DNA from: Membranipora membranacea
Lineage: Eukaryota; Bryozoa; Gymnolaemata; Cheilostomatida; Membraniporidae
Reading direction: 5' to 3'
Length of the DNA stretch: 64,000 nt
Assembly: GCA_914767715.1 (NCBI GenBank)
Contig: OU612073.1
Span: 20,398,001-20,462,000 of the forward strand
Shown: piece by piece, positions 26,195 to 37,381 of the stretch
Numbering within the stretch: position 1 is the first letter of the stretch
How the letters are laid out: every line of letters starts with the position of its first letter
Translations under genes and position numbers: made by a program
The notes under the pieces: generated by a model
What the model saw: only the letters and a program-made list of their open reading frames with translations
Told to the model about the DNA's origin: nothing
Database searches by the model: none

Positions 26195-26290
26195 CACGGG
26201 GGAAAACCCCTGCGCCTCTCCCGGACCCACCCCGCAGCAGGCTGCGCCCGCTGCTCGACCGGCCGGCCGGCCAACGCTACGCGTTGGATG
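26195..26290. other. Isolated GC-rich island
   Basis: About 95 bp with strikingly higher GC than its AT-rich surroundings. It contains GACCGGCCGGCCGGCC, repeated CAGCAGGCTGCGCCCGCTGC-type motifs and AACGCTACGCGTT. No tRNA or rRNA signature is recognised. Confidence 0.4.
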
Positions 26291-26583
26291 GATCTCAATG
26301 TTTGGCGTATCGGCACTTTTTTATTTCCATTTCCACCACTGACTGTGAGATGACGGAAGTATAGATTGAGCTGAATGCTTAACTTACGAGAACAGATTTG
26401 CAAGGTGACTGATAGAATACGAGAAGATCTTATGATGCAGGCTAATGTTTTGGTGTGTGTCTTGATGGTGGTTTTTAGATGGTGGTTGTAGCAAGGAGTC
26501 CTTGGTTGTAGTGACACATCTCAAACGGCAGATGTGTATCCAAACACCGGGCATACAAGGTGTCTGTTTATGGTTACATTGAC

Positions 26584-26606
26584 CAGGGAGAATGCCATTC
26601 TCCCTG
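26584..26606. mobile_element. Short palindromic insertion, CAGGGAG type
   Basis: 23 bp with arms CAGGGAGAATG and CATTCTCCCTG around one central base. It is flanked by a perfect 7-bp direct repeat CATTGAC (26577-26583 and 26607-26613). Confidence 0.75.
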
Positions 26607-29338
26607 CATTGACTGGCTATGAGGAAGGAGTTAGTTGTATTTTGTTTAATGGAGCAAAGAACGAGTTTCCTTTCTTCTGAGGCTCATTTTTGAGATTGAC
26701 TTTGTTGGTAATCATTCTTGGAACAAAGATGTTTTTGTCTGCCAATAAGAAGTCTGCTCAACACTTCAGAAAACCTAAAGAGAGAAACAATATTATCAGT
26801 TAGCAGCGTTATCTCATTATGAACAAAACACCACCAGTTTTCATGTAATCACAAATCATCATGGGATGTGGATGGAAACTAAGACAGCAGAAGGTTGGGT
26901 AACAAAGTGTTTAGCAATCCACATGAGCCATAAGCTATCAAGCTCATTTGTTGCTGGACTGTTTAGTAGAAGGATCAAGCAACTCATTTCTGCGGAATTT
27001 CTGTTCTAAAACAAGGTAACTCCGGTCTTGGGCAATGTGTTTTTAATCTAAATAATGTCCTCGCTTGTAAGGGCCCACAAGCTGGCTGGTCAATTGAGTC
27101 TTTTTTTTGTCAGTACATATCGTCTTTCAACTATATTAAGGCACATCCTCATCCAAGAGCTGACAATGCTTTGCCTGTTATAATCTAAACTTAAACTGAA
27201 TCTAAACTTCCTACACTACAGTGATGATATTTGCTCTCTCACTTCCTGATAGGCCTAATCTCATCGGACAAAAATATTTCATGGTCTTAAATAATACCCC
27301 CCAATAATCCAGTGATTGTAATCTCTGATTGCTGTGTTAGGATATTTTGTGGCACTAATGTGCTGAAAAACTTGACACTACTTGGTGATTCATGCAGTTC
27401 ACAAGCGAATTAAGCTGAGGGAATAAACACCCGCCTTTTATTCTGCAGACTGTAGTCAAGGGAGTTACCATCCACATTAAGAGCTTTGGTTTAAGTGATA
27501 TTATATAAAACAGTCTAAGCTCAGCGCTCACCTACTTGTGTGTAGGTGTGTTGAGTTATATGGTTTTTCTGATCTATATTATAGATTAAAGCCATTTTCT
27601 AACTTTTTATATCACAACGAAAATGATGAGAGAACATTTGGCATGACCAAAAATTAACATGTCATTAATTTCCAAAGAATGAGTCATGGATCGACTGGCA
27701 TATTATCATGTATTCAGTTACACAGAATCTGATGCGGTTTCTGAAAAGTTCATATGCTATTTTCAAAATACCAAATCATATAGCAGTATTCTGTTTTGTG
27801 GTTTGATGTGCTCTGGCAACGATATTTGAATTGAGGGTCGCAGATGAATGAAATTAAGTAGTTGTTTTGAGGGAGAACCTGCATACCTTAGTCTCAGCCC
27901 TGACACTGTCATGAGAAATGCTACATTCATAATATCGGAAAATCCCTTCTTAATATGTTTGCTTGAGCTTTGAGTTATTTATCTTCACAATCTTTTTTTG
28001 AGGTCTCGTATTTTGGTTTTGAGTCTGGTCCTAAAGCGCCTACTATTACTAACTGGCCATTAGTGCTGCCTGTTAAAGCTAATCTAAACTTTGCATGCCA
28101 GGCCTGGCAAACTTAAATCTTTTTCTGCTGCACACAGTATAGTGCACGGGTACTAGTTAAACAGCTCTTTATGACCATTTCTGTGAATATTGCCCTCAGG
28201 TAGGTTTAAACTACACGGAGAGATTGATTTATTGTATAAAACCCCCTGGTTATATTAGCACTGTGAAGCTATCACTACACTGCTCAGCTCTTTCACAGTA
28301 TTTGTTTGTATTGTATAAAGTTAATACAGCTTAGTGCTGTCCTAGAGGTTGTGTATTATTATTGTCTCATTCTTGTTCCAGCTCAGATATTGATGCGGGC
28401 TTTGTATGGGCCATTTTCCAATCAATATGACTATTATTTGATGTCGTCAGACAAATCAACGTATGACCGAGGCTTGTGAGAGATCTGAACTCGGACATTG
28501 ATGTCAATGGGTCATTGCTTTGGTCTCAATGACTCATTTTGTTAGCAAGCTATGCCAGCACCAGTTTCATGCTCCACTTGTTGGTAGAATCAGCTATTAA
28601 TAGCTTGTTAGATAGTGTGGATGGTTGTAGGAGGCACATGTGCGAAGGTTTGTAATGCTCATTAGTATGGATTACTAAGCTGTGACATGACGCTCGTATT
28701 TCATAATTTCGTTATTTAGTTCATTAAACAACATTTGCTCTGTCATAGAGACCCCTTACAGTTTACTCCGCTGGCTCTAACTGGTTTTGCTCATATAAAC
28801 CCCACCAGGTATAAAACGACTCTTTTCATGTCCTGACTCATCCATTTGTGCTTTTATGACATGAAGCCTACAAACGAGATGGTCCTTGATTTATCGGTAG
28901 GAATATTTTGTGGCTGTCTGTGAGAGTGGTAGGCAGCATTTTTGACCATCGTGGAGTCACAATAATTTAGTTTGTACGTCAGCAGTTGAAAATTGCTGTG
29001 CTGCGTTTAATCATATATTATTCTCCTTTGTGAGAAGGACTCCAATTTGCTGCGTTTAATTTGCTTCATCACTTCAACGCTGCTACAACGTGTCTCATAC
29101 AGCACACACTTGAGATATCGAGTCACAGTGTTTATATGGAATATTCCTGCATCTAACAAACTAACACCTTCACCTAGACCAACCCTCCCTCTTCTGATCT
29201 CCATTCACTAATATCTAGATTTGGAGGAAACTGGTTTCATGGGAAAATGTGTTTTATTTTCAGTGCGAGTTCAATTGGAGCATGACCACGGCATGACTTC
29301 ATGCATTTCATGAAGTGCTGTCACTAACCACAGCGAGT

Positions 29339-32300
29339 ATGTTTGGGAGCGCCTTCAGGCGGGGAGGGGGTGGCCCTCCCTCTGGGGGTATTGGCAGTGG
29401 ATATTCTACACCACAAACTCCGGACTATGAGAAGATCGGACCTACCAGAATACTGCCACACCTGTACATTGGATGTGCAAAGGATGCTCTGTCATCAGAG
29501 ACCAGAGAGGTTAGTATGGTACTGTGTTATAGGACTTGCTGCCTTGTGAGTTTGTAATTTTTTGATGCTGAATGTAATGGACACATAATTTAGTGAATGG
29601 CATGCTTCTGTAACCTAGAATTGAAATTCAGTTTTAAAGTTTTATGTAACATTTAACTCAATTAAGGAGTACTCTTATTACTTGGAACAATTATTCTGGC
29701 ACATGCATCAAACTTAAAATGATGAAAAACGGACTGATGATGGCCGGGGCAAGGAGTTAAAGACTTTAACTCCTTGGACGGGGACACCAATTTTTATTTA
29801 TGCCTGATGTTTGCAAGCCTGATTTCCCTTGGCCATTACACTGCTGAATATTTGATTGGTGATTGCGGAAAGACAAGCTAGCTCTCTAATCCTCAGCTGT
29901 CTACTTTGCCAATCATTTTGATGTTTGCTTGAGAAATATCATGAATGATGACCAGTCCATATTGTTGCATTTGACAAGAGAGAAAGTTATTCATTGTCTT
30001 TTTAACCTGCGCCTTTTGTTAAAAAACTCCAAAATCCGAGCAAATATATACAGATAACTGGAATTAACATAGGTTTTGATGACACCTAACTAAGGCTTCA
30101 TCATGATGGTGTGTGGTGGGGAATTTTACCCTCACAATGGTCTTACCCAGCCTGTCTTGTCATGAAATGGAAAAGTTTCAATCAAACTATTTTCCTGTTT
30201 ATTACACCCTTTATATGAATTCTTCACGGCCTTACATCTGGGAGTGTATTGTCTTAGGGTACCCCTCCTCGGTACTGGATATCTGTATGATTTCCCAAGC
30301 AGTGTACGTGACACATTAAACTGCTCCATAATTTTCAGAAAAGCAATGATGTCATATTTCCTTAGACTTTGTCCGATATATCGTCATGTGTTATATATAT
30401 ATTTTTTTTTTAGAAGCATGGTATCACCTACATTGTGAATGTCAGCGGTAATATTGACCAACCGGACGACGTGGACGACGATCACTTTTTGAGGTGTTCT
30501 GTGAATGATGGATACATCGATAAACTACAACCTTTTTTTGCTGAAGCTCACAAGTTTATCGGTAAAGCTCATATATAAAACATTGAAAAAATGTGAAGAC
30601 ATTTATTTATGCAGATTAATTTTTGGTGTAGACCTTAACCAAGGAGCAACAGCAGCCTGTTAATCCTTGATTTAACCTGCACAGTGGCTCAAAGAGCGCT
30701 ATGCTGCCAGTATTTCTGTAGTGTTAGCAGTGTGAGGTTTAGTGTTGAATTCTCCTCCTCCGTTAATCACACTACACACTATAATATCAATCTTTTTGGG
30801 CTCCCGCCTCTAATAGCATCTCATCTTATTGATTCATCGACTAATGATGAAATAATACATCAAAACCAAATCATTTTAAAACTATGAGCCAATGCATGGC
30901 TAAATAAAAGTAAATCACACATTATATTATGCTTTCTTCGTCCTTTTTATAAATTAATGACTTTTATTAAAGATAAAGTACAGCTGGAGAGGAGTAAGGT
31001 TCTGGTTCACTGTCAGGCAGGAGTCTCTCGGTCCGCAGCTCTGACTATATCTTATATAATGAATACAAGACGTATCACATGTGAACAAGCTTACAGGTAT
31101 AGTAAGATAGCTGCCTCGTATCACAAAAAATAAGATAGCTGCCTCGTATCACATATGATCGAGCGTATAGGCAAAAATAAAATATCTGCACAAAATGAGA
31201 AAATATAAGACATATGTCAGAAAGGGTTTTACATGGGATAGCCTGGTTGAAAAACAACTTTTACTGTTACTGTAATTGATAATGAACTCTTCACAAACAT
31301 TTTTTTCACATTTTTCAGATTTGTGAAAGTTATGCGACCGGTGGTGTCGCCAAACTTTAATTTTCTTGGTCAGCTACTGGAGTATGAGAAAGAGTTAAAA
31401 CTGTGCACCTCACCATCCAGCAGTGGAGCTGGCACCAAACGAAAACACATGAGTAAGTGTCAGTATTACTCACAAGCCTTACTCATCAATACCTGCTTAC
31501 ATCACGTACACACTGATGACCGGCTGGGATAACTCCTGGGGGCCGACTGCTGCTAATTATATCAGCATAATAAACAGGTTTTTTCTCATGTAGTCAGCAT
31601 GCACTGGAGCCATATCTATGACTGGGATATAGCTCCTTATCTCTCACAGCCATTATATCACTGGTATAAATACGTCAGAAAGTTGTTATATATATTAGTA
31701 GGAAGACTTAACGACATGACCTTTTACAACTTTTGATACTTTTTGTTTGTAGAAGTTGTGGCCTCTAATCATAATGGTACTACAAGTGGAAAGACAACTC
31801 TTCACTGTTTTATTTTTGTATGCTTTTAGTTTGTTTTTATTTTGTTTGAGTGTCTGAGTCACTGATGGATTACGACACATTATAACTCTGTGGTCTTAGT
31901 TAACACACCTCACTTAGTCTTGGTACACAATCACAAAAGTTTCATTAACAATAAAGAAGCTTACCAAGATCGATGGCTATTTCAGAGTTTTAAATTGGTT
32001 TACATGGCCTTTCCATTTTTACTCAATCCAATATTTTGATCATATTCTCTTTTTCTTTTGTAGATTTGAGTCTGTCAGGACTTGGACAAAGACCTTCCGA
32101 AGGGACAAGCAGCAAGCGACTCAATGTACCCACCAAATCAGATAACAACAATAGTATAACATCACTATCACCTGCTAGTGCCTTAGCTGGGCTAACATTT
32201 GAGAACTCTATCCAGTCCATGGCCCAATCTGAGGTTAGTGAATTATGCTGAATAATAATCTTCTTAGGTTGTTTATCATCATGTTGTTCGCATAAATCTG

Positions 32301-33741
32301 TAAGGAGTAGATTATTTCTGTGCAGTAGTTCCATAACAAGCCAGCCATGGCGAAGTTGTTAGTCACACGTGAGTCATTACTATTAGCCATCAGGCATTTT
32401 CCATTATTTAACTGTAATAGTGTAACACGTGCGCGCAGCATTCCTATTCTGCTGTCCTCAAACATACCCCATGAGTCAGCATTGCTTGCAGTAATTGCTC
32501 TGCCATTTATATATGATTATTGGAATGATGAGTTCATCTTATTTCAGCGTTGTCCACTACCTGGACCAACTACCATGGTTGGCTCCACTGTAGTACCGCT
32601 ACGTCATCACCACACTTCAGTTAGAGCTTGTGAGTTGCCTCCTCCTAAGCGCTGCCACAGCTGGAATGGACTCGCTGATTTGGCGTCCCCAGGATTGGTT
32701 CGAACACAAAGTGGTAATGCAACAACGATCTCACCAAAACTCAGGAAACCGATGGGAAATCTGAGGCCGCGTAGTCTCAACCTCAGTATGTCACACCTAG
32801 CAGTGCCTGAAGCTGTGCTTGAGCTTAACGCCAAAGTGGACAGTGAGCTAAGCAGACACTCTGTAAGGGGCGGCTATAGGGCAAACTCAGCAGATAACAT
32901 ATTAGATGTAGTAGAGGAGAGCGAGGGGGGTATGAGCTCCTCCACCTCTGCCGGTAGTCTATCCGTGACTGATCTTAGTAACACCATCACAATGGGTACA
33001 AGTGAACTGCCGACAATGATTGGTACGATGTCACATGACACACCTGATAGCAGCTTAACCCCACACAGCGCTACTTTCACTCTATCGAGCAGCAGCACTA
33101 ATACCCCTGTAGATATTAGAGATCATGATGTTGCTGCCTCTCCTCAGGTCAGCTCACGTAAAAGTATGACTTTATCACTGACTCCCTCAATTGGCTCTGA
33201 TAATGATGCATCATCAAGTAAAATGCCGGCACCTCCAGACAAACTTCTCCTGGTTTCTGAGAAAAACATTGCGCACTCTTCCATATCTAAACCTACGCAT
33301 GAGGAGACAAAAACAACACCTATCATCAACAAAGAACTCTCATCTAGTAATCCTTCACTACCTGTACATAGTGATATAAAAGACAAACAGCGCTCTAAGA
33401 TGAGAAATATTGCAACAATTGGTCAGCTTTCATTTAGCCAGCCTCTACTAAGGCATTTTTGTAGCTCACTAGAACAGCTAAGGAACTTAGGCTCTGGCCA
33501 CACCAAGCCCTCAGATCTCAGCAGTATTGTAATATTAGGAGGTAGGGGTCGTCGTGATGACATGTCCCTACCACTATCACCCCATCGTAGATCCCACAGT
33601 CTAGGGAACATTGTCTCTCCCACATCAGATGATGAGGATATGGTGACATCTCCGTCTATCAGAAGTGACTCTAGAACCTTATGTGATCACACAACTCCCA
33701 AACCACTTCATGATAGTCTGGAGATGATTCAAGTTACATGA
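29339..33741 (+). CDS. Dual-specificity (MAP kinase) phosphatase, 6 exons
   Basis: Removes phosphate from Tyr and Ser/Thr, most likely on a MAP kinase. Exons: 29339-29509, 30414-30561, 30973-31096, 31319-31452, 32064-32233, 32548-33741, giving 1941 nt and 646 residues. An in-frame TGA at 29294 supports the ATG at 29339. Features: Gly-rich N-terminus; TRILPHLYIG (about 39-48); a VNDGYIDKL block that should hold the general-acid Asp; the P-loop HCQAGVSRS with catalytic Cys near 120 and Arg near 126; and RPVVSPNFNFLGQLLEYEKE, the family end motif. The last 400 residues are Ser/Thr/Pro-rich and unstructured, with many SP/TP sites. Catalytic sequence and length resemble DUSP8/DUSP16, but the N-terminal rhodanese/MAPK-docking domain of those enzymes is absent. 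Either it was lost or a 5' exon was missed, though the upstream stop argues against a simple extension. Confidence 0.9.
29750..29776. mobile_element. Short palindromic insertion, CAAGGAG type
   Basis: 27 bp with arms CAAGGAGTTAAAG and CTTTAACTCCTTG. The 7-bp flanks GCCGGGG and GACGGGG match at 6 of 7. It lies in intron 1 of the phosphatase gene. Confidence 0.65.
30640..30669. mobile_element. Short palindromic insertion, CAAGGAG type (diverged)
   Basis: 30 bp beginning CAAGGAGCAACAG and ending TTAATCCTTG. The flanks CCTTAAC and ATTTAAC match at 5 of 7. It lies in intron 2 of the phosphatase gene. Confidence 0.4.
31103..31153. repeat. Tandem duplication, 28 bp period
   Basis: TAAGATAGCTGCCTCGTATC begins at 31103 and again at 31131. 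It lies in an intron of the phosphatase gene. Confidence 0.8.
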
Positions 33742-35480
33742 TGTTATTTGAGGATGATGCGATTTTGCTCTTGTATATAGCAATGTATCAAAAATATTAT
33801 CACCCACTCACTACAAATTACACCAATAAGCCATCAGTATTTGATGGTTATTAAATGTTTGAACTCGTAAACAGATCAGTATGATTTGTACAGTGTAATC
33901 CTAACTTATTGTGTTTGAATGTGCCGGATGTTGGATTGGTAGGTCACTTTTACATATGCCTGATTTACTGTACACAAACACACACACATATATATTAAAG
34001 TTGCACCCAGTCCCATTAGGTTGGAAATACCTTATATGATTTTTGATATACATAATTATTGTTATCGCTGACATACAAATTTGCAAACATGGATTACCTA
34101 CAAAATAATATTATTCCAGCAAAAGATTTCAGGAACAAAATAATTGTATTTTTTAGAATGAGCTTTCTTACTGTTTTATCCAATATGATCATGTAAGCAT
34201 CAGCCAATGGTTTGGCTGACACTGTACTTGGAGTGAGCAGGTAGCGCCAAAGTATTGGCTTACACTTTTACCTTGTGGTACTGAGAGTGCTATTTCTTGA
34301 GCACCTTTTTATGTAACAAAGAATTTCACAAGTAGTTAGATGTTTGCAATAAAGCTGAATGACTACATGTGAAGATTTGTTATCTTGAATATTAAAGTCA
34401 ATCGCTTGATTAGCAAGCACATCAATGAACTCCCTCTTCATTGAGCACATCATCTCAAAAATACGTAACAGTTATTGAGACCTGGATTTTATATTTTCAA
34501 ACTTTGCTCTGACCAAATAATGAACTATCTTCGCATTTGAATAAAATGTGTATGTTCGGGGAGGGGGCACCAGGGAGTTTGGGGGCACAAGCGTAGTAAT
34601 TCTCTAAAAAAATGAGTTGTCCCCTCGCAAGAAATGCAGAGAACTCTTCGGTTTTTGGATAATAACAGATATGGAATACTGAAATCTTAAGATTGCAGAG
34701 TGGGTAGGGAGTTATGCGCTCAAAAAACTCCCTAGGTTGAGGCACCAAGAAGTTTGTAACCTGGAGCCACTTACATATTGTGACCATTGTGCTCATGTTA
34801 AAAGTTGTCTTTTCTTCGTCACCATTATGCATTTTCATTGGATAATAGAGAGAGTAGAGACATGGCTTTTAACCTTTGTTAAGTGTATCCGGTGGGAAAC
34901 CCAAAAATTAAAAATACATTGAATAATGAGAGATTAAGTACCTTTTGGCAAGGGTTGTTATATACATTACAAAATAAAGTACAGTTGTGAAATACCCTTT
35001 CCCAGTGGTTCCTACATATCGTAGCAGCGGGTGGATTGTGTATACCCACAAATGAGTGTAGCAAAAGTAGAGAGCTGAGCCTAGCATACACGCGCCCCAG
35101 CATGCAATCACAAGAATCCAACATGCACACAGACAAGCACACTATGCCTGCCATTGTACTCCTTTGTTCACCAAACAAAAGGCATTTTGTTACACAACTC
35201 TCATAGGTGCATTGGGGCATGTCTCCCTGACATCGGCCCCCAGGGCCTACCCAACATACTACAGCATAGGTGTACTTTATTTTGTAATGTAGGACCCTTG
35301 CTTTTGGCAATAAGCTTTCTAAAAAGTGTTGAGTTGAAGTTATAGACAGAATAGGAACTGTATGACTTAGACTATGACTATGACTTGGTGTTTTTTGGGT
35401 GGTTGAAAGTGGACATTGGCAAAGTAAAGACATGCAAGTCCCAGGGGCCCATGCATATATAGTCACATCCATAGTTTTCT
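33742..35480. other. 3' flank of the phosphatase gene, no further gene seen
   Basis: AT-rich, with several possible poly(A) signals near 33850-34370. It includes an imperfect long inverted repeat: CCAGGGAGTTTG near 34570 against AAAACTCCCTAGG near 34725, both next to GGCACC. Confidence 0.4.
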
Positions 35481-35489
35481 TGGAGCTCA

Positions 35490-36925
35490 TAACATTTTAT
35501 ACACTCATCAACATGTATTTCGCTCAGCTCATGGCTGTGATACACAACTACTAAACACTGTAAATGATTTTATTGAGATGTATGATCAAAACATCCCAGT
35601 TGATGTCGCTGTACTGGATTTTTCAAAGGCTTTTGAATTAGTGTCACATCCTAAACTACATAAACTAAACAATATTGGTATAAATAACACTTCAATTCTC
35701 TGGATAAAAGCATGGCTTACAAATCGAAGACTGACTGTACTTGTTAATAACACTAAATCCTCCTGTCGCCATGTCAGCTCTGGGGTACCCCAGGGCAGTG
35801 TACTTGGCCCTCTCCTATTTAATATAGATTAGATATAAATGACATGCCTGACGCAATTAAATCAAGCCGGCTCAAACTTTATGCAGATGATTCTCTCCTT
35901 TACCGTCGTATCAAGAGCGACAGTGATAAAGAGCTCCTACAAGAGGACCTCAATAATATACAAAGTTGGGCTGTTAACTCCCAGATGAAATTTAATGTCT
36001 CCAAGTGCGAACATCTGAGGATATCACGTAAATCAAAGCTTCCAATTTCAGTACCTACGTACACTTTAAATAACATCGGTCTGAGAACTGTCGACCAAGC
36101 CAAATACTTGGGAGTGGTAATTGACAATCATCTTTCTTTTAAAACACACATTGTCGAAACATGTAAAAAAGCCAACAGATCACTGTACATGTTGATGTGC
36201 TCATTAAAAAAGGCTAAAACTCGGACTAGAACTGTTGCGTACAAGACAATCTGTAGACCCATCCTAGAATATGCTTGCCACATCTTGTCACCTTATCAAA
36301 AAAAATATATTGCTCAGCTTGAAAATGTAAACAGGAAAGCCTTTAGATGGGCCTATCGCCTCAGAAAGAGAGATCATATCACACAACTCATGATAGATAA
36401 AAATTGGTGCACCCTCCTAGAACGGCGTTGTCAAATTGACACAAACCTACATAATCGCATCTTGACTGGCAAGGCTACTGTTGATGCAGAGTCATTTAAT
36501 ACAACTGTTAACTCCAAATATAGCACCAGAAAAGGTGTGATTAAAAATGCTGTAAATACCGACGTGGCAAAGTACTCGTTTAAAAACAGAATAAATAAAT
36601 AAACCCTCACCACTGTAACACACTTTTTTTCTTTTTTTTTTCTTTTCTTCTTTTTTTCTTTTCCCATTACATATAAAGCTCCCGTTGTCATGTTTACAAA
36701 TTACAATATTTGCATTATAACATCTGAATCGCTCTTACACCCACACTGTCTGTTGCATCATTGTTACATCTAATTGCTGTCTAAATTACTTTATATCTCG
36801 ATAGTGGGGCCTAACGCTCTGAGTGAGATTATTTGGATCAGATCAGATTAATTAATGAATCATTGTAAGCATATTCGCATTGGCCCCGAAAGGAGCAATG
36901 AATAGCAATAAAGCCTGTATTACAC
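35490..36925 (+). mobile_element. 5'-truncated non-LTR retrotransposon (LINE) with reverse transcriptase
   Basis: Reverse transcriptase blocks in order: QHVFRSAHGCDTQLL, motif A region VAVLDFSKAFELVSH (the usual Asp of AFD is Glu), motif B SGVPQGSVLGPLLFNI, motif C YADDSLLYR, then a thumb region with YLGVVIDNHLSF and ILEYACHILSP. A TAG and a frameshift separate motifs B and C (35830-35844), so the copy is dead. No endonuclease domain precedes it, which indicates 5' truncation. After the stop at 36601 come a pyrimidine run and a 3' tail ending GCAATGAATAGCAATAAAG near 36915, shared with 41453-41510. Confidence 0.9.
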
Positions 36926-36977
36926 CTTTCCATCCATGGTATGTGTCTATCTACCATTCCTTGCATGTACTGACTAA

Positions 36978-37040
36978 GCTAAGCTTGTCAAGTTACCAAA
37001 GACTATAGTATCTATCTATAGCTTGTCTTGACAAGCTTGA
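36978..37040. repeat. Inverted repeat (hairpin)
   Basis: AAGCTTGTCAAG and CTTGACAAGCTT form 12-bp arms. The loop holds a second weak palindrome resembling the CAGAGACTATAG group (AAGACTATAG ... CTATAGCTTGTCTT). No clean flanking direct repeat is visible. Confidence 0.5.
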
Positions 37041-37381
37041 TTCTTTTTGGGAATGTGTATCATTGTATGTATGTCAACCAAACGTGAGTGGAGAGGATCA
37101 ACCAATAAGACTGAGAATGTAGAGGATGCAACAATACTATAAATCATATCTTTATCCCTGAGTGTCAGTCCAAGAAGTATGGTCTAGTTGGTCCAAGGAG
37201 TCCTTAGTTGGTCAGTCCACAGATCAAAATGTCTATTTTTATTGTTATTGTCAAGTCAACTATTACTATTGTCCCCACTAATATACAACTTGTTCTATTT
37301 CTCAGTATTTAGGTAGTTGGATACTGCAGTGCCGGTGGTGTGATAGAATGAATTAACCCGGCAATTAAAACAAACAAAGCA

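Larger units (their letters stand above)
25110..29338. other. Gene-free stretch between TMEM222 and the phosphatase
   Basis: I find no supported coding exon. It holds a GC-rich island at about 26195-26290, one perfect short palindromic insertion (26584) and probably the untranslated leaders of the two divergent flanking genes. Confidence 0.5.

Noticed and set aside
26007-26517. Open frames of 107-111 codons on both strands around the GC-rich island
   Set aside because: No similarity, no splice sites in the right phase, and the frames exist mainly because of the GC-rich patch.
32347-32547. Upstream part of the long open frame (from 32347) as coding sequence of the phosphatase
   Set aside because: The acceptor at 32547 and phase from the exon ending at 32233 show this part is intron that happens to be open.
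34201-34228. Hairpin CAGCCA...TGGCTG
   Set aside because: Ends fit, but the flanks TAAGCAT and ACACTGT do not match.
34571-34738. Possible larger CAGGGAG element with GGCACC at both sides
   Set aside because: Arms are short, the right boundary does not end in TG, and the flank match depends on shifting it. Kept only as a note.
34879-35490. 203-codon open frame on the minus strand upstream of the LINE
   Set aside because: Composition is irregular, no domain or splice context is seen, and most of it is low-complexity Ser/Leu/Cys. Most likely chance.
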